NCBI GenBank assembly: GCA_036245525.1
Contig: BTPG01000001.1
Coordinates: 222,124,774 to 222,188,773 of the forward strand
Direction: 5' to 3'
Source of the DNA: Semisulcospira habei
Taxonomy: Eukaryota > Mollusca > Gastropoda > Semisulcospiridae
Length of the DNA stretch: 64,000 nucleotides
How positions within the stretch are numbered: the first letter of the stretch is position 1; every line of letters begins with the position of its first letter. Below the pieces are notes generated by a model. The model did not search any database and was not told the DNA's origin. It saw only the letters and a program-made list of their open reading frames with translations. A program made the position numbers and the translations under genes. Below, in pieces: positions 22,501-34,479 of the stretch.

Positions 22501-23719
22501 AGTAATAACCTGCTAGATGTATATATGTAATCATGGTATCAACATATAATGGTTATCTGTGCACTGAAATATGTACGCGATGCAAGTGCTTTCTATAACC
22601 GTTATAGTCCATAAGCTAGGAAGGTCTACCGTGCACCCCCCCCCCCCCCACCCCACTCCCCCCAGTACTCAATAAGATGGGTTTCAAAGTGTTCCTTAGT
22701 ATGTCCTGAGATGTTTAAGCCATGTTTCCCGAAAATCCTTAGGAACACACCAGAGATATAGCCGATGGCGCAAGGGTACCCCCATTCACGCTCTTCGCAG
22801 GTGCTAAAATGAGGTTGAGAAACATTTTCCTCTAAATAAATCAGAATTCATTCCAAAAGCCCAAATCAGGTAATATTATGTCAAGGCACACCTTCTGCAT
22901 CCTCTGCAAAAAACAGAATGAAAAAATATTGAATCTCTGGCTCACAGTGAAGGTATTTGTGCACCAGTAAACGACCATTTCCGCGAAATCGCAAAAAAAG
23001 ACAAAAATAATGTGTCAGATGCCTTTAGACATTTTCTATAGCACTGACAGTCCATTTGTAGGTTTACATCATTAAAACAGGATGTCACAATTATTATAAA
23101 CTTGACTAGGTGATGTTGTGATCACTGTGAGTGCCACAGTGGTTGATTTTGTATCTCTACCCCCAAGTTGTAAAAATACACAAAATTAATTAGAAAAAAA
23201 TTGCTTAAGTTATCTCATTTTATTTTGACCTCTCTTTACCTATTGAGTTTCAATAATGTGAGCATAAAGTGCAAGAAAATAAGGAAAGTCGGCATCCTTT
23301 ACGGTATGTTCGTGGTGAATGATAGCTTTTTACCATTTAAAATTGCTGAATTGGGAAACGTACATTGTTTCTGATGCCCTCAGAAATTTTGTATACAACT
23401 GATAGGTCTTTTTTAGGTTTTATTGTTTAGGATAGAGTACCACAGTTACTCCCAACCTGATTTTATGATGCTGTGATGCATTTAGGGGCCACAGTGGCTG
23501 AATCTGCTGCCCTACCCCCATTTTACCTGTACGCAAAGGAACGAAAAATGATCATAACAATTGCTCCTCTGATTAAATATTTTTGTTGCCAGTTTTCTTA
23601 ACAAAATATGTATATTGAGCATAAACATTTGTGATCATTTCATTAATTTCAATGTGACCCATCGATTTAATTGTAATTCTTTTTATTTAAGGCATGCTTA
23701 ACAGGGGCTGCCGCTGAAG

Positions 23720-25240
23720 CTTCTATCGTCTGCACATTCAGCACTCTTGTCAAACTCGGGGAAGGTGTACCTCAGGGAGATGTTGTGTCTGATGCTGTTT
23801 TTGGTCTACATTAATGACATCAGTACAACAGTACCAAGGTTCGTCTTGAACATCCTCCATGCAGATGACTTTGCAGTGTGGAGCGCAGCAGAACATAAAG
23901 AAATAGCATCCTCCAGAATCCAGGATGCTGCCAATAGAGTCAGCAGCTGGACTGAAAGAGGCCACTCAAACTGAGCTAGACCATCTCTTTCAATCAGACG
24001 GAAGAGGTCACCTCAAAACTGGAGACCTTCCAGTACCAAAGACAGACAGGCCAACTTTACTGGCAACAAATAAATTACTGGATTCACGTGGAGGCCTCAC
24101 ATTGAAACCATGGAAGCTAGAGCTGCAAAAAAGAAAGAGAGTCTCTGATGAAGAACTGGTGGGGACCACATTGGCGCAAAATACAGCATCCTGGCACAAG
24201 CAAACACCTGCTCGGTCAGACCAGTTGTGCGGTACCAAGATACATCGACAACATGAAACACTGCATGAAACCCAAAAAGCCAGGCTTGACAAGATGCAGA
24301 ACATGGGTCATTCTCATGATGCAGTGACATTCTTAGAGCCATCTGGAGCACCCCAATTTAGGAAATGGAGGACATTGGAGCCACTGGAATGCAGAACAGC
24401 ACACACGATGAAGAGACTTACTAAACACCGACAGCATGGAAGACTACAGGAGCAGACCAAGAACCGTCAGAAATGCCCAATCTGAACTGCCAACTGAAGG
24501 TCCTGCAAAGGGCTAACACTGACGTCCTGGAACCAAGCCCAAAGATGTGTGAACAGCTCCCTTCAGATACCTGGACATCTCGAAAGAGCCTTCAAGACAA
24601 CATAATGTTCCAGGACTCTTTGCCAAAGGTCGCGGCACTGCACAAAGCCATCTTGCTGGAGGTTGTGCACAAGCGCTACCCTCACAGCAGCTGTGATACC
24701 ACACAAGATGCCGTGTTGAATGAAGGAAGTGGCGTGTACATCTGTTGTGCAGACCGCACTACTACCTCCCTCTCCTTACCAGTTAGCGGCAGCAGCTCCA
24801 AATATCGTACAGATCTGCAGGTGCTCAACACAGCAGCAGAGCACTAGCTAGGGAAAGGCAGCAGCTTGATCCACTGATCTCACCAGGAAGCTTCAAGATA
24901 GACTGGATGCCCTGTCCACAAAATAGTGCTGCAGTGGATTCCAGTGCATTCTGGACTATCTGGGAATGGAGACACTACAACAACAAAGTGATTGGCAAAA
25001 GCAGAATGGCGGCTGCAGCCCGTGGGCAGATGACATCAACAAGCTGAACAGGGAGAGCCAGGCCACCATCTTTCATCTACACACTGATTACTCTGGACTG
25101 GGTCCATCCAGAAAAGCAGGAACGTTTCACAAACCCAAACTGAAGCCTGAAGCTTTACACACTTTAATCAGATCACTCTGTATCAGCAATTATTTGAAGC
25201 TTCCGTGCCTAATGCGTGAAGAGATACCAAAATAAAAGAA
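23720..25240 (+). pseudogene. Decayed LINE with RT and RNase H remnants
   Basis: The plus-strand RT core GEGVPQGD...INDIS and LHADDFAVWSAAEH, IQDAANRVSSWTERG matches RTs of the jockey/I-type LINEs common in invertebrates. Further on, shifted between frames, are an RT C-terminal part (about 24110-24480) and, near 24900-25130, relics like AFWTIWEWRH and ATIFHLHTDYSGL that correspond to the RNase H and tail region. Many stops and frameshifts. It lies between the two inverted arms, so it is either cargo of, or an insertion into, the long-inverted-repeat element. Confidence 0.7.
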
Positions 25241-26022
25241 CGCTTAGTGAATGGCGGACTTCGGTAGAAGCGTAAACAACCAATCAGAATGTTCGCCATG
25301 CAGTCACTTTATGATCAGAGCTAAATATAGATCACTTGCAACAAGCGTCAGCATGATCGTTTGCAATGGGAATAGTCACAAATTGAGGGAGAAAAAAAAA
25401 AAAAGAAGTAGACAAAAGTTTGTCAGTACGTTGTCATTTTTTACAAACTTTCACAGACTTTAAGGAAAAGGACTGAAATTGACAGACTTTCCAGGGCCCT
25501 CAAAAAGCCTTGCCATTTTGTTACAACTTTCACAAATGTTCACAGACCGTCAGGACCCTGCTGAACTCACCTCGTGAGACTGGGTCATGTGGAAACAGCT
25601 CTATGCGAATTTGGCGTAGAAAATCGGTCTCCTTAGCACATTCTCCAAACATGTCCATACAGAGAAGCGGTCTGCTGGCAGTTCTGACCAGAAGACACGC
25701 CCCTATACACCAAACTCTGAAAACATGCTGCCTAGCTCTTGACAGCTCACTTATTGGCAGCCAGAACAATATAAGATTTAAAGACGGCCATAAAAAAGAT
25801 TGAACGTTGCAGAAGGTGGAAGTGGAGATCTCGTGGTCGACATGTGGAAACTAAGTATTTTTGATAACATTGTTTTGGCTATTAGGAACCATGAAACTTT
25901 ATTACGCATATTCATATTTACACATTTCTAGATAAAAATAAATGAAAGGAAAAGGGGAGACCTTACTAGACCCGCCTTACGCTAGGTAAAATATCACCTA
26001 AAAGACCAGCCAGTTAAAAATA
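25241..26022. other. Inner part of the long-inverted-repeat element, unassigned
   Basis: One 97-codon frame (25510-25803) has no recognisable motif. Nothing else seen. Confidence 0.5.
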
Positions 26023-27242
26023 GTTACAATTAAATTGATGGGTTACATTGAAATTAATGAAATGATCACAACTTTTTATGCTCAGTATGCATACTTTAAA
26101 AAAAACAAACAACTGGCAACAAAAAATATTTAAACAGAGGACTATTATGTAAGCAATTTTTATGATTACTTTGCGTACTGGTAAAATGGGGGTAGGGCAG
26201 CAGATTCAGCCACTGTGCCCCTAAATGCATCATAGCATCACAAAATCAGGTTGGGAGTAACTGTGGTACTCTATCCTAACCAATAAAACCTAACAAAGAC
26301 CTATCGGTAGTATACAAAATTTCTGAGGGCACCGGAAACAACGTACGTTTCCCAATTTGGCAATTTTAAATGGGAAAAAGCTATCATTCACCACGAATGT
26401 ACCGTAAAGGATGCCGACTTTCCTTATTTTCTTGCACTTTATGCTCACATTATTGAAACTTAATAGGTAAAGAAAGGTCAAAATGAAATGGAATAACTTT
26501 AGAAATTTTTTCTAATTAATTTTGTGTATTTTTACAACTTGGGGGTAGGGATACAAAATCAACCACTGTGGCACTCACAGTGATCACAGCATCACCTAGT
26601 CAAGTTTATAATAATTGTAACATCCTGTTTTAATAATGTAAGCCTGAAAATGGACTGCCAGCACTATAGAAAATGTCTGAAGGCATCTGACACATTATTT
26701 TTGTCTTTATTTGCGATTTCGCGGAAATGGTCGTTTGCTGGGTGCACAAATACCTTCACTGTGAGCCAGAGATTCAATATTTTTTCATTCTGTTTTTTGC
26801 AGAGGCTGCAGAACGTGTGCCTTAACATAATATTGTCTGATTGGGGCTTCTGGAATGAATTCTGATTTATTTAGAGGAAAATGTTTCTCAACCTCATTTT
26901 AGCACATGCGAAGAGCGTGAATGGGGGTACCCTTGCGCCATCGGCTATATCTCTGGTGTGTTCCTAAGGATTTTCGGGGAACATGGCTTAAACATCTCAG
27001 GACATACTAAGGAACACTTTGAAATCCATCTTATTGAGTACTGGGGGGGGGGGGGGGGGGGGTGCACGGTAGACCTTCCTAGCTTGTGGACTATTAGATT
27101 GTTAGCATGTTTATCTACATTCTGTCGTATATTTGTGTTGCTTGCATGGTCTTAATCTCTACACAGCCAACAAACTGAACTTTACGACTGGCGAGGAAGG
27201 CTGCAGCACTGGATGTCGTCAGCAAAGGAGAATACTGTCACT

Positions 27243-27316
27243 ACTTTGCCCGGTGCGCAAAGGGTCATAGAGCCTATGTCAGCCGTTGGCTCGCGCACAA
27301 CCGTGCCGTACACAGA
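27243..27316. repeat. Diverged GC-rich MITE remnant
   Basis: CCCGGTGCGCAAAGGGTCAT and GTTGGCTCGCGCACAACCGT echo the left half of the MITEs at 16022 and 17879. Confidence 0.45.
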
Positions 27317-27384
27317 CTGGGGGGGGGGGGGGGGGTGGGTTGGTGGGGGGGGGGGGGGGCGGGGCGGTTTTCCGGTAGACTACA

Positions 27385-27712
27385 GGGATTCCAAACCGCC
27401 ACCTTCCACCCACTCCCACCCACGGCCCCAAAATTCTTTAAAATGCTGTGTGATTTTGCCTTTTGGGGAGTTTGGAACCCCCCCCCACCCCCCCCACACA
27501 CCCCCAATGCCTTTCCCCTCCAGTGGCGAAAGACTCCCTCCTCCTCCCGGTTTTTTGTTTTGTTTTTGTTTGCTTAATATTTTATTTTTAGGCCAGTGCA
27601 ACGCAAGGTCTGGCCTCTGGGCGCCTTCTGTCAGGTTATATGTCCCAAGCAAAATAATTGAAACCCCATCCCTCCCCCCTCCCCACCTGAGATATAACTA
27701 ATCCGCCCCTGA
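27385..27712. mobile_element. hAT-like non-autonomous element, copy 2
   Basis: Shares CCAAAATTCT.TAAAATGC, the C-run block and the end AGATATAACTAATCCGCCCCTG-type terminus with 22086-22406. The left end is unclear. Confidence 0.65.
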
Positions 27713-29828
27713 CTTGCAGAATAGTTTTTTTTTAGTCCTGGCATAGTTGACTTCAAGTGTTTAAAACGCCAGGAGATCCAGATTTGTTTGTGGTTATAAC
27801 TGACCTTTGTTATATGAGAGATGTAATTTACATGGAAAAGTGTGTCCGTGTTTACTACACATCTGACTTTTGGGATGTAAAATATGTATTAGTATCCTTT
27901 GCTTTCACCCATGTCACTGATCAGCGGAATATTCCCTGTAAAAAAGAACAAACCTTTAAAATATGAGTCCGAGAATACTAAATGTTATGACAAATAGAGT
28001 ATTCTTGTGTAAATAGTAAAATCAACGCTTGTTAAAAAAATAAACAGACAACACTAGAAAATATATATGTTTGTTTGCCACTGTGATGAAGCTCTATGCT
28101 CGTGCATAGTGCTCATACATTAGGGTAAATACGGTACGGTTTTTGTTAACGGTTTGTTTGTGCCGATAGTCCGTGGGGCCTGCTGTCTACGTGAAATCTG
28201 TAAGAGATGGTTAGCACGGAGTTTTGGTGAGTTCTGTTTAGTGAGTTTTAGGCAAAAGCTGTGTCTGTCAGAAGTCTAGTTTGGTTAGTGCTGGGCTTGA
28301 CTGTCATTCTGGACAGACGTTATGCGAGATACCTTAGCCCGCATTCCAAGACTCTGAAGCCTAGATTTCAGGTATGTTTCTATATATGTAGTATTGATAG
28401 TTGCTTAGTTAAAGACAGTATGCGTTGCTAAGAGTAATTTGTTTGTATAGTGTTGACCGGTTTGGGTTAGTTATGTTGGTTTAGAATTCAGTAAAGTAAC
28501 CGGTGTTTTTGTATACAGTTGTTTACCGAGATAGATAACTAAAGGAATGTAAGGTGTGTATGCTTAAGTCGCTATGAAGGTGATACGTGGATGGTTAAGC
28601 ATAGTCTTTTCCAGTGTATAGAGTAGTGTATAGCAAGAGTGTTAGGCTATAGTCTGTCTCAAGATAGTGACAGGGATATGGGGGTGTTACGGAAGTAGAC
28701 AGTTTATGAAGCACGTGTGTGTGTGTGAATGAACGTGTGAGTTATTTGTATCAGCCAGGTTACGTGACGTTTCTCATTGATCCAATATGTTGTGTGTTTA
28801 GCAAGTGTTACGTTGGGACTTTTGTTGTATTCAGAGTGCTTGTAAAGAGTGGAACGACGGACGCCGAGACGTCAGTCACAGGTGGGACCTAACGTGAGGT
28901 CATCCCTCCAGCTCTTCGCTCAGAGTGAGTCTGATCGGGACCAAGATACCCGGATCACAGCGAGAACTGCGCAACAGTACGAGTACGAGGACGTCCGTGT
29001 CACAGACAGGACGGCAGGAAGAAGCGTACAACGAAGGACTTTCACGCCTAGACGTGAGAAGGACCAACGTAACCAGGCAATAACATCAAACAGGTTGGAG
29101 ACAGTGTGAAACTAAAACCTAGCCTGGCCCGAGATAGTGTGTGATGTGTATGTGATGTGGATGCTGGGTGTGGGGAAAGGAGTGGTGTATATAGCTTGAT
29201 AGTTGTGAGCGTTTTTTCGTATATTTATCTTGCATAAAAGTCACTTTAGAAAGGGAGCCCGTGTGTTTGTTTTACCGCATGAATGCGCCCGTCTGAGTCA
29301 GTGGCGGTGTATGCGTCTGTTGCGTGAGAGTCTGTGCGTACGACTGTGGGCAAGTCTGCGTGCGTTACAGCCACTTTCTACGCTGACGAGTACTGCCTCG
29401 CTGTGATGAGTGCAATATGTTTGTGTGAGTGACTTGGTGTGAACGACTTTGTGTGAGTGACTTTGAGTGAAATACTTTGTGCGAGAAAACTTAAGCGAGG
29501 ACCTCATATTATCTGTTCATGACTTGTAACAACAGTGTTCCTATTTTTCTCTTCACACGCGCACATACACACCCACGGCGCACACACGTGAGCACATACG
29601 CACTCACGCACACACAAATACACACGCACACAACAGCACGCAAAAGATCACTGTGATATTCTGCAGATAAACAAACTGGCGCGTCTGAACGTGTGTATTT
29701 TATTTTGAATACAATTATTGTTGTACACGCCACTTTTTGGGCCAGGTGCAGACACGCCGGATACCCGAGCGAATGGTCTCGGCAGTTGATACTGACGTCT
29801 TTACATCACTCCAGTAAGACATTACATA
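27713..29828. other. Unassigned region
   Basis: No gene recognised. 28140-29260 is GT-rich. It contains an 86-codon Arg/Gln-rich frame at 28849-29109 without known motifs, and TATATAGC near 29190 followed by a cluster of GTGTGAGTGACTTTG-type repeats at 29410-29490. An LTR-like origin is possible but unproven. Confidence 0.4.
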
Positions 29829-29967
29829 TTAACCCCTTGACTGCCATTGTCTATACCGTTCGGCGGAAAAGACACGTAGTTATATATTGACGCGAACGAC
29901 TACCAACAACGAACACTGAAGAGCGACATCAATCACGGCGGGTAACCGTGTTCCAAAACCCGCCATA

Positions 29968-30058
29968 AACACTCCAAACACCTCCAAGAGGCATAGATCC
30001 TCATGAGCCCCGGAGTGATCGTGAGGATCTATGTCTCTTGGAGATGTTTGGAGTGTTG
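29968..30058. repeat. AGAGGCATAGATCC hairpin repeat, extended arms
   Basis: Arms reach out to AACACTCCAAACACCTCC / GGAGATGTTTGGAGTGTT, longer than in the other copies. Confidence 0.85.
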
Positions 30059-30168
30059 TCTGTACTTTGTCCGCCTTGACTTTCGCCCTCGTTCTTTGTG
30101 GCGAGTCGTTGGTTGCAAACGTAACCTCACTATAGACTTCTACTGACAATACCGCTCGGCGGAAATGA

Positions 30169-30760
30169 CGCGTAACTACCAGCACCGTACCGTAACTACC
30201 AGCCCCCGTAAGTACCAGCTCCCGTAACTACCAGCACCCGTACCGTAACTACTAGCCCCCGTAACCACCAGCACCCGTAACTACCAGCACCCGTACTGGT
30301 AGTTACCCGTAACTACCAGTACCCGTACCGTAACTACCAGCCCCCGTAACTACCAGCACCCGCTCCGTAAAAACCAGCCGCCGTAACTACCAGCACTCGT
30401 AACTACCAGCACCCGTAACAACCAGCCCCCGTACCGTAACTACCAGCACCCTCACCGTAACTACCAGCACTCGTAACTACTAGCACCCGTACCGTAACTA
30501 CCAGACCCCGTAACTACCAGCACCCGCACCGTAACTACCAGCCCCCGTAACTACCAGCACCCGCACCGTAACTACCAGCCCCCGTAACTACCCCCCCCCC
30601 CCCCTGTAACTACCAGCCCTCCTAACTACCAGCCCCCCCGTGACTACCAGCCCCCGTAACTACCCCCCCCCCCCCGTAACTATCAGCCCTCGTAACTACC
30701 AGCCCCCGTAACTACCCCCCCACCCCCCCCGTAACTACCAGCCCCCATAACTACGCCACG
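30169..30760. repeat. Minisatellite (CCGTAACTACCAGCCC)n
   Basis: About 35 imperfect units of 15-21 bp, variants GTAACTACCAGCACC and GTAACTACCAGCCCC. Sections with expanded C-runs occur near 30590, 30665 and 30715. There are no unique spacers, so this is not a CRISPR array. Confidence 0.95.
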
Positions 30761-31136
30761 CGGTATCCCCAGTAGTAGGGGGTTAATAAAGCTTCTTTCG
30801 CGGCAAGCTAATCAGGCACTACCTCATAGCTGTCACAGCTAATCACATCGTCAAAACCCATTTCTCTACGCCAGACTATGCACCCACCCCCTTCCACCAG
30901 GTCTGGTCCTCAACTGAAAGGGACATAACCGTGTGTACGCTAAACCAGTTCCCAAACTCACGAAGTTGTCGCTGGTAATGACAGAGACATGACACATTTA
31001 TCTGGTCAGGAACTGCCCGACAAATACGCTGTGTAGCGCAACAAAGCACACCGGTTTAGTTACCACGGCAGCGAATCGATGCCATACTGACAACCAGTGT
31101 GTAACTGTGTTTGACGTAGCCTCACACAAGCTTTAT

Positions 31137-31364
31137 TTTTTTAGAAACTGAGACTTGACTGTCATTCCCGTGCGCTGTTTCTTCTGAGGAGGGCACAAAT
31201 ATGTCAAATTACCACGAGACTTTGCGCGTAGCCGTTGTATACTTTAGCGCAGTCAGTGATGACGTGTGTAGAAGTCTCCTGTGATGATCCACACAATACG
31301 AGTGTGATAAAGGATGTGTCGACAAACGCCTGTGGCAGTAAGTGTTGGTCCACAGGAAATAAGG
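31137..31364 (+). other. Possible duplicated 5' exon, copy L
   Basis: Roughly 230 bp recognisably paralogous to 41190-41417: shared blocks GGCACAAATAT, CGTAGCCG, GTCAGTGA.GA and CACAGGAAATAAG. Both end at a good splice donor (GTAAGT here). Similarity continues about 80 bp into the following sequence (AATTAAACTGACT). There is no long open frame, so it would be a non-coding exon or a promoter segment. Confidence 0.4.
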
Positions 31365-31462
31365 TAAGTAGCGTATTTTGTATACCATAAATTTACTTTA
31401 ATAACTGGGTTAATCTGTGTGCATGATAATTAAACTGACTTACTAGTCTTTCATGTGCCATT

Positions 31463-31543
31463 TTAACTCATTCGAGACGTGCCGCCTCCGAATACGCGGC
31501 ATATCGCCGCGTATCCGGATGCGGCACGTCTCGAATGAGTTAA
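31463..31543. mobile_element. TTAA palindromic MITE (ACTCATTCGAGAC), copy 1
   Basis: TTAACTCATTCGAGACGTGC mirrored at the right end, with the centre ACGCGGCATATCGCCGCGT. Copy 2 is at 35971-36050. Confidence 0.92.
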
Positions 31544-31639
31544 CCCCTTGACTGCTACTGAGGATACCGTAGTAATGTAGTTATGCGCCTTTTCCGGCCG
31601 CCGAACGGTATTGTCAGTAAAAGAAAAACAGAAGATAGT

Positions 31640-31730
31640 GGTGGAAAACCCTTTAAAATAGAAACAAGGAACGACGTTTCGGATCAAAGATCCTTCTTCA
31701 GGTGACATGGAAACAAACGTAGAACAGAAA
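31640..31730. mobile_element. Possible Penelope-type terminal motif
   Basis: AACGACGTTTCGGATCAAAG followed by ATCCTTCTTCAGGTGAC resembles the inverted-repeat motif common in Penelope-like element termini. No RT was found next to it. Confidence 0.3.
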
Positions 31731-33617
31731 AGAACATGATAGAAGAAAAGACGTCATCCTGTATAGAGAGAATTTAGAATGACGTAAAAAAAAAAAAACA
31801 ATAAAAAAAACAGACACAAGCACAAAACACGTAGCACAAAACTTAAGTCTACATGTATACACGTCACTCGTGCCTGCTGCCGCACACGTACATGCACACA
31901 CACGCACACATGGACACAAAACCCTCAGAGTGGGTTACCTACCATTTTATGTGAAAATGGGTTCCCATATTTCTATTTATTCTAGGGCTCTGGAGTTGAT
32001 GTGAATGTTTAGAACTCACCTTATAACTAAGCTCTACAACTTAAAATAAAACAGACATTTTCTAGAAACGGAGCCACTGGATGGAGAAAAAATGGGTTTC
32101 TACCAATAAAGTGGGTGCCTCTCACACCAAAACTGGCATTACAGCGAAAATGGGTGTCCTCTTTAAATCATTCATTTTAGCAATTAGGTGTCTGTAATAA
32201 GGTAAAGTTCACGGAATATTTGATGTTTCTTTTCCACATTCATTTGATTGTTGTCATTCATTTTTCAACTTAATGTGTATTCCTTCTTGTTTTTCTGCAT
32301 TAAAAATGTCAAGCACAATGACACAACATACAGTGAACAAATACCTCACTAAACATACCTCTGGTTGATTTTATTATGATTGTTTGGGTGGGGTTGTGAT
32401 GGGGGGAGAGGGGTGGGGGTGGGGGTGAAGGTTGGGGGGAGGGGGAGGGTCATCACTTTTGGTTTTATAGAGCTATTGAATGCTCTCTTATGAATGGAAG
32501 CTTTTCATCATCAGTGGAATCAAAAGGTCATTTCAGAGGCGCGCACCGAGTTGCACGTCGAACCACTCACAAAGACACATTTGGAGTGCAACAGATGGAT
32601 CCAGTTGGCCAAGTCCCACATTCCACACTATAGGACAGCTAAGACTGAGAAGCAATCGCGGCGCTAAAACTAAGAAACTGTTGTTTTTAGAAGCGTGTCG
32701 GCCAACAGTTTTTATTAAAACTGTTTTAAAACCTCTTTTAACTCAACCTTTGTTAATGTTAAAAGTGTTATTATTTACAGGCGTGTCGTAACTGTTATGC
32801 ATCTATTCCAACGTAATAGTGCTGGATATTTTTCCCATTGTCGCCTTCTCTCTTCGCTCAGCACTCGACTTTCCAGTCCTTCCCTCAAACGGGCAGCATT
32901 CACACAAACAATACTTTACTATTACACCCTTTGGCAACATTAGTTGTTTTTTTTTTCTCTGACCTAGCATTACATCGGAAAATGGTCCATCCAAGCCTGC
33001 ACTCTTCATACTGCACTAAACGACCGACTGTAGCAGACGACGCACCTAACGACACTGACTGTGTGTGACGTCATTTGCATTCCATCAATTTGTGCATACA
33101 ATCTGACAGGAGTTGCAGTCAAAACGAAAGCATAACACCAACAAACGCACAGGTTGAACCAAAAGGTCGGGCAGGACACAAGACAACAGCAGCCTCACCC
33201 AAAGTCTATACGTCCTCTCTCACACTGCGCACTCACACAATCCCTTCACTTCATAGCAACCGGCGCACGAATATTAGGCTAAGTCACTTACAAACCAGAA
33301 GTTGCGTGTGTTGTTTTTATTTATTTATTTATTTTTGCGCCCTGAGCATGCTGCTAGCATGGAGTGGATGTGCATTACAAGTGGACATCATCATCATCAT
33401 CATCATCCAACGAATACATGGCTCTCAAGTTTGTCACTAGACATGACCTCCTTGCACATCACCCCAGAAGCAATTTTTTTTTTTACAAAACAACCAATCA
33501 TTCAAATAACAAACCTCATTTTGTAGCAACATAAACAATATAGTGAGGATTTACCCCCTCAAACAACTAAAATACCACCACCCCCCCCCCCCCCACCACC
33601 ACCACCCACCCCCACAC
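31731..33617. other. No gene recognised
   Basis: Holds an A-run, a G-rich stretch near 32400-32450, and open frames at 32480-32791 and 33075-33440 without motifs. (CAT)n at 33386-33408 and a C-run near 33580. Confidence 0.5.
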
Positions 33618-33629
33618 CCTTCCGTTCGT

Positions 33630-34016
33630 CCCCCACCCGGGTCTGCCCTGGGGGACGGGTGGGGTTAGGTATTTTTTAGTTCCCAGGGTCACCCTGGTCA
33701 GCCCCACAGGGTGGGGTTTTCTCTCTATTCTGGGGCATGCGTTTCTGTCTACCCTTTGTCCATTCACCTGTATTTGCCTTTTTAAAACTCTCCCTACTGT
33801 CTGCACTGCCTGTAGCTCTTGATATTGGATGTGTGTTGCTAAATGGTCTTAGCTTTATTTAGGCCCCATGTTGTAGGTTTATTTAACGTATTTGGCCGGC
33901 TGGCGACATACATTCAATTTTCTGTTTAGTTTTTTTTTTTTTTTCACAAGCAGTGCAGGCACGTCCTGAGAAAGCCTTGTTGCTGTCGGGACGTTAAGCA
34001 ATGTACAATCAATCAA
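33630..34016 (+). mobile_element. SINE copy 3 (CCCACCCGGG family)
   Basis: The most complete copy (387 bp). It is flanked by a perfect 12-bp target duplication CCTTCCGTTCGT (33618-33629 and 34017-34028) and ends GGGACGTTAAGCAATGTAC then AATCAATCAA. The GACGTTAA...(AATC)n end is like other metazoan SINE tails. Confidence 0.95.
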
Positions 34017-34479
34017 CCTTCCGTTCGTATCTCTTCGGTTCACTTCGGCTCACCGACGCAGTCTTGACCCATATCAGCTATTAAGTTATTTATAGCTGAG
34101 AAGGGTGATGTCACACAAACACGCCCATTTTAGGGGTTTCAGTTGTGCACACCCACACACACTGCTGGGAGCAGTTCAAACACACTAGAGGTGTGTCTGT
34201 TAAACACAAAAGTGCATGTGTTAACGCCAAAATGAGAAAAACGGATTTTTTTTTTACTTTTTATGAATATTTACCGCAAGACAATGCAGAAACAACCCTC
34301 AGAAAAAATGGGTGTCTGACTTGGGCACCCAGAATTATACACACACCCATTTCCCATAAGGATGGTAAAGACAGTCACCCATTTTAGCTCTTTCGTCTAC
34401 ACACACGCACACACACACACACATACACACTCAACGGTATCATCCAGTATCAACAGTGAGGTCAAGTCTGGCACCAACT

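Larger units (their letters stand above)
22605..27093. mobile_element. 4.5-kb element with 1.07-kb terminal inverted repeats
   Basis: The left arm 22605-23676 and the right arm 26023-27093 are inverted copies along their whole length. Shared blocks include AGAGATATAGCCGATGGCGC, CTCTGGCTCACAGTGAAGG and GTACCACAGTTACTCCCAAC. The ends are TAGTCC...GGACTA with TTA on both outer sides (possible 3-bp target duplication). The centre holds a decayed LINE and about 800 bp of unknown sequence. No transposase was recognised. The superfamily is unknown; it may be a fold-back or large-TIR DNA transposon. Confidence 0.85.
29829..30786. mobile_element. TTAACCCCTTGACTGCC MITE expanded by a minisatellite
   Basis: The left end is TTAACCCCTTGACTGCCATT and the right end AGTAGTAGGGGGTTAA. 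It contains CCGTTCGGCGGAAAAGACAC and the near-repeat CCGCTCGGCGGAAATGACGC. A hairpin repeat (29968-30058) lies in its left part. A half copy of the same MITE is at 31540-31620. Confidence 0.7.

Noticed and set aside
25510..25803. 97-codon frame inside the long-inverted-repeat element
   Set aside because: No similarity recognised and a competing frame on the other strand; not enough to call a gene.
22605..27093. Polinton/Maverick
   Set aside because: Long inverted arms fit, but no DNA polymerase B, integrase, ATPase or protease frames are visible and the element is too short.
27197..27260. Possible phase-1 Cys-rich exon after CTCTACACAG
   Set aside because: The frame soon meets a stop, no donor was found, and the sequence runs into a MITE remnant.
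28849..29109. 86-codon Arg/Gln-rich frame
   Set aside because: No motif, no splice signals, and compositionally like its surroundings. It may be part of an unrecognised LTR but cannot be supported as a gene.
30169..30760. CRISPR-like array
   Set aside because: Units of 15-21 bp follow each other without unique spacers, in a eukaryotic context; this is a minisatellite.
32480..33440. Open frames of 103 and 121 codons
   Set aside because: Low-complexity ends and no domain signature; likely chance frames.
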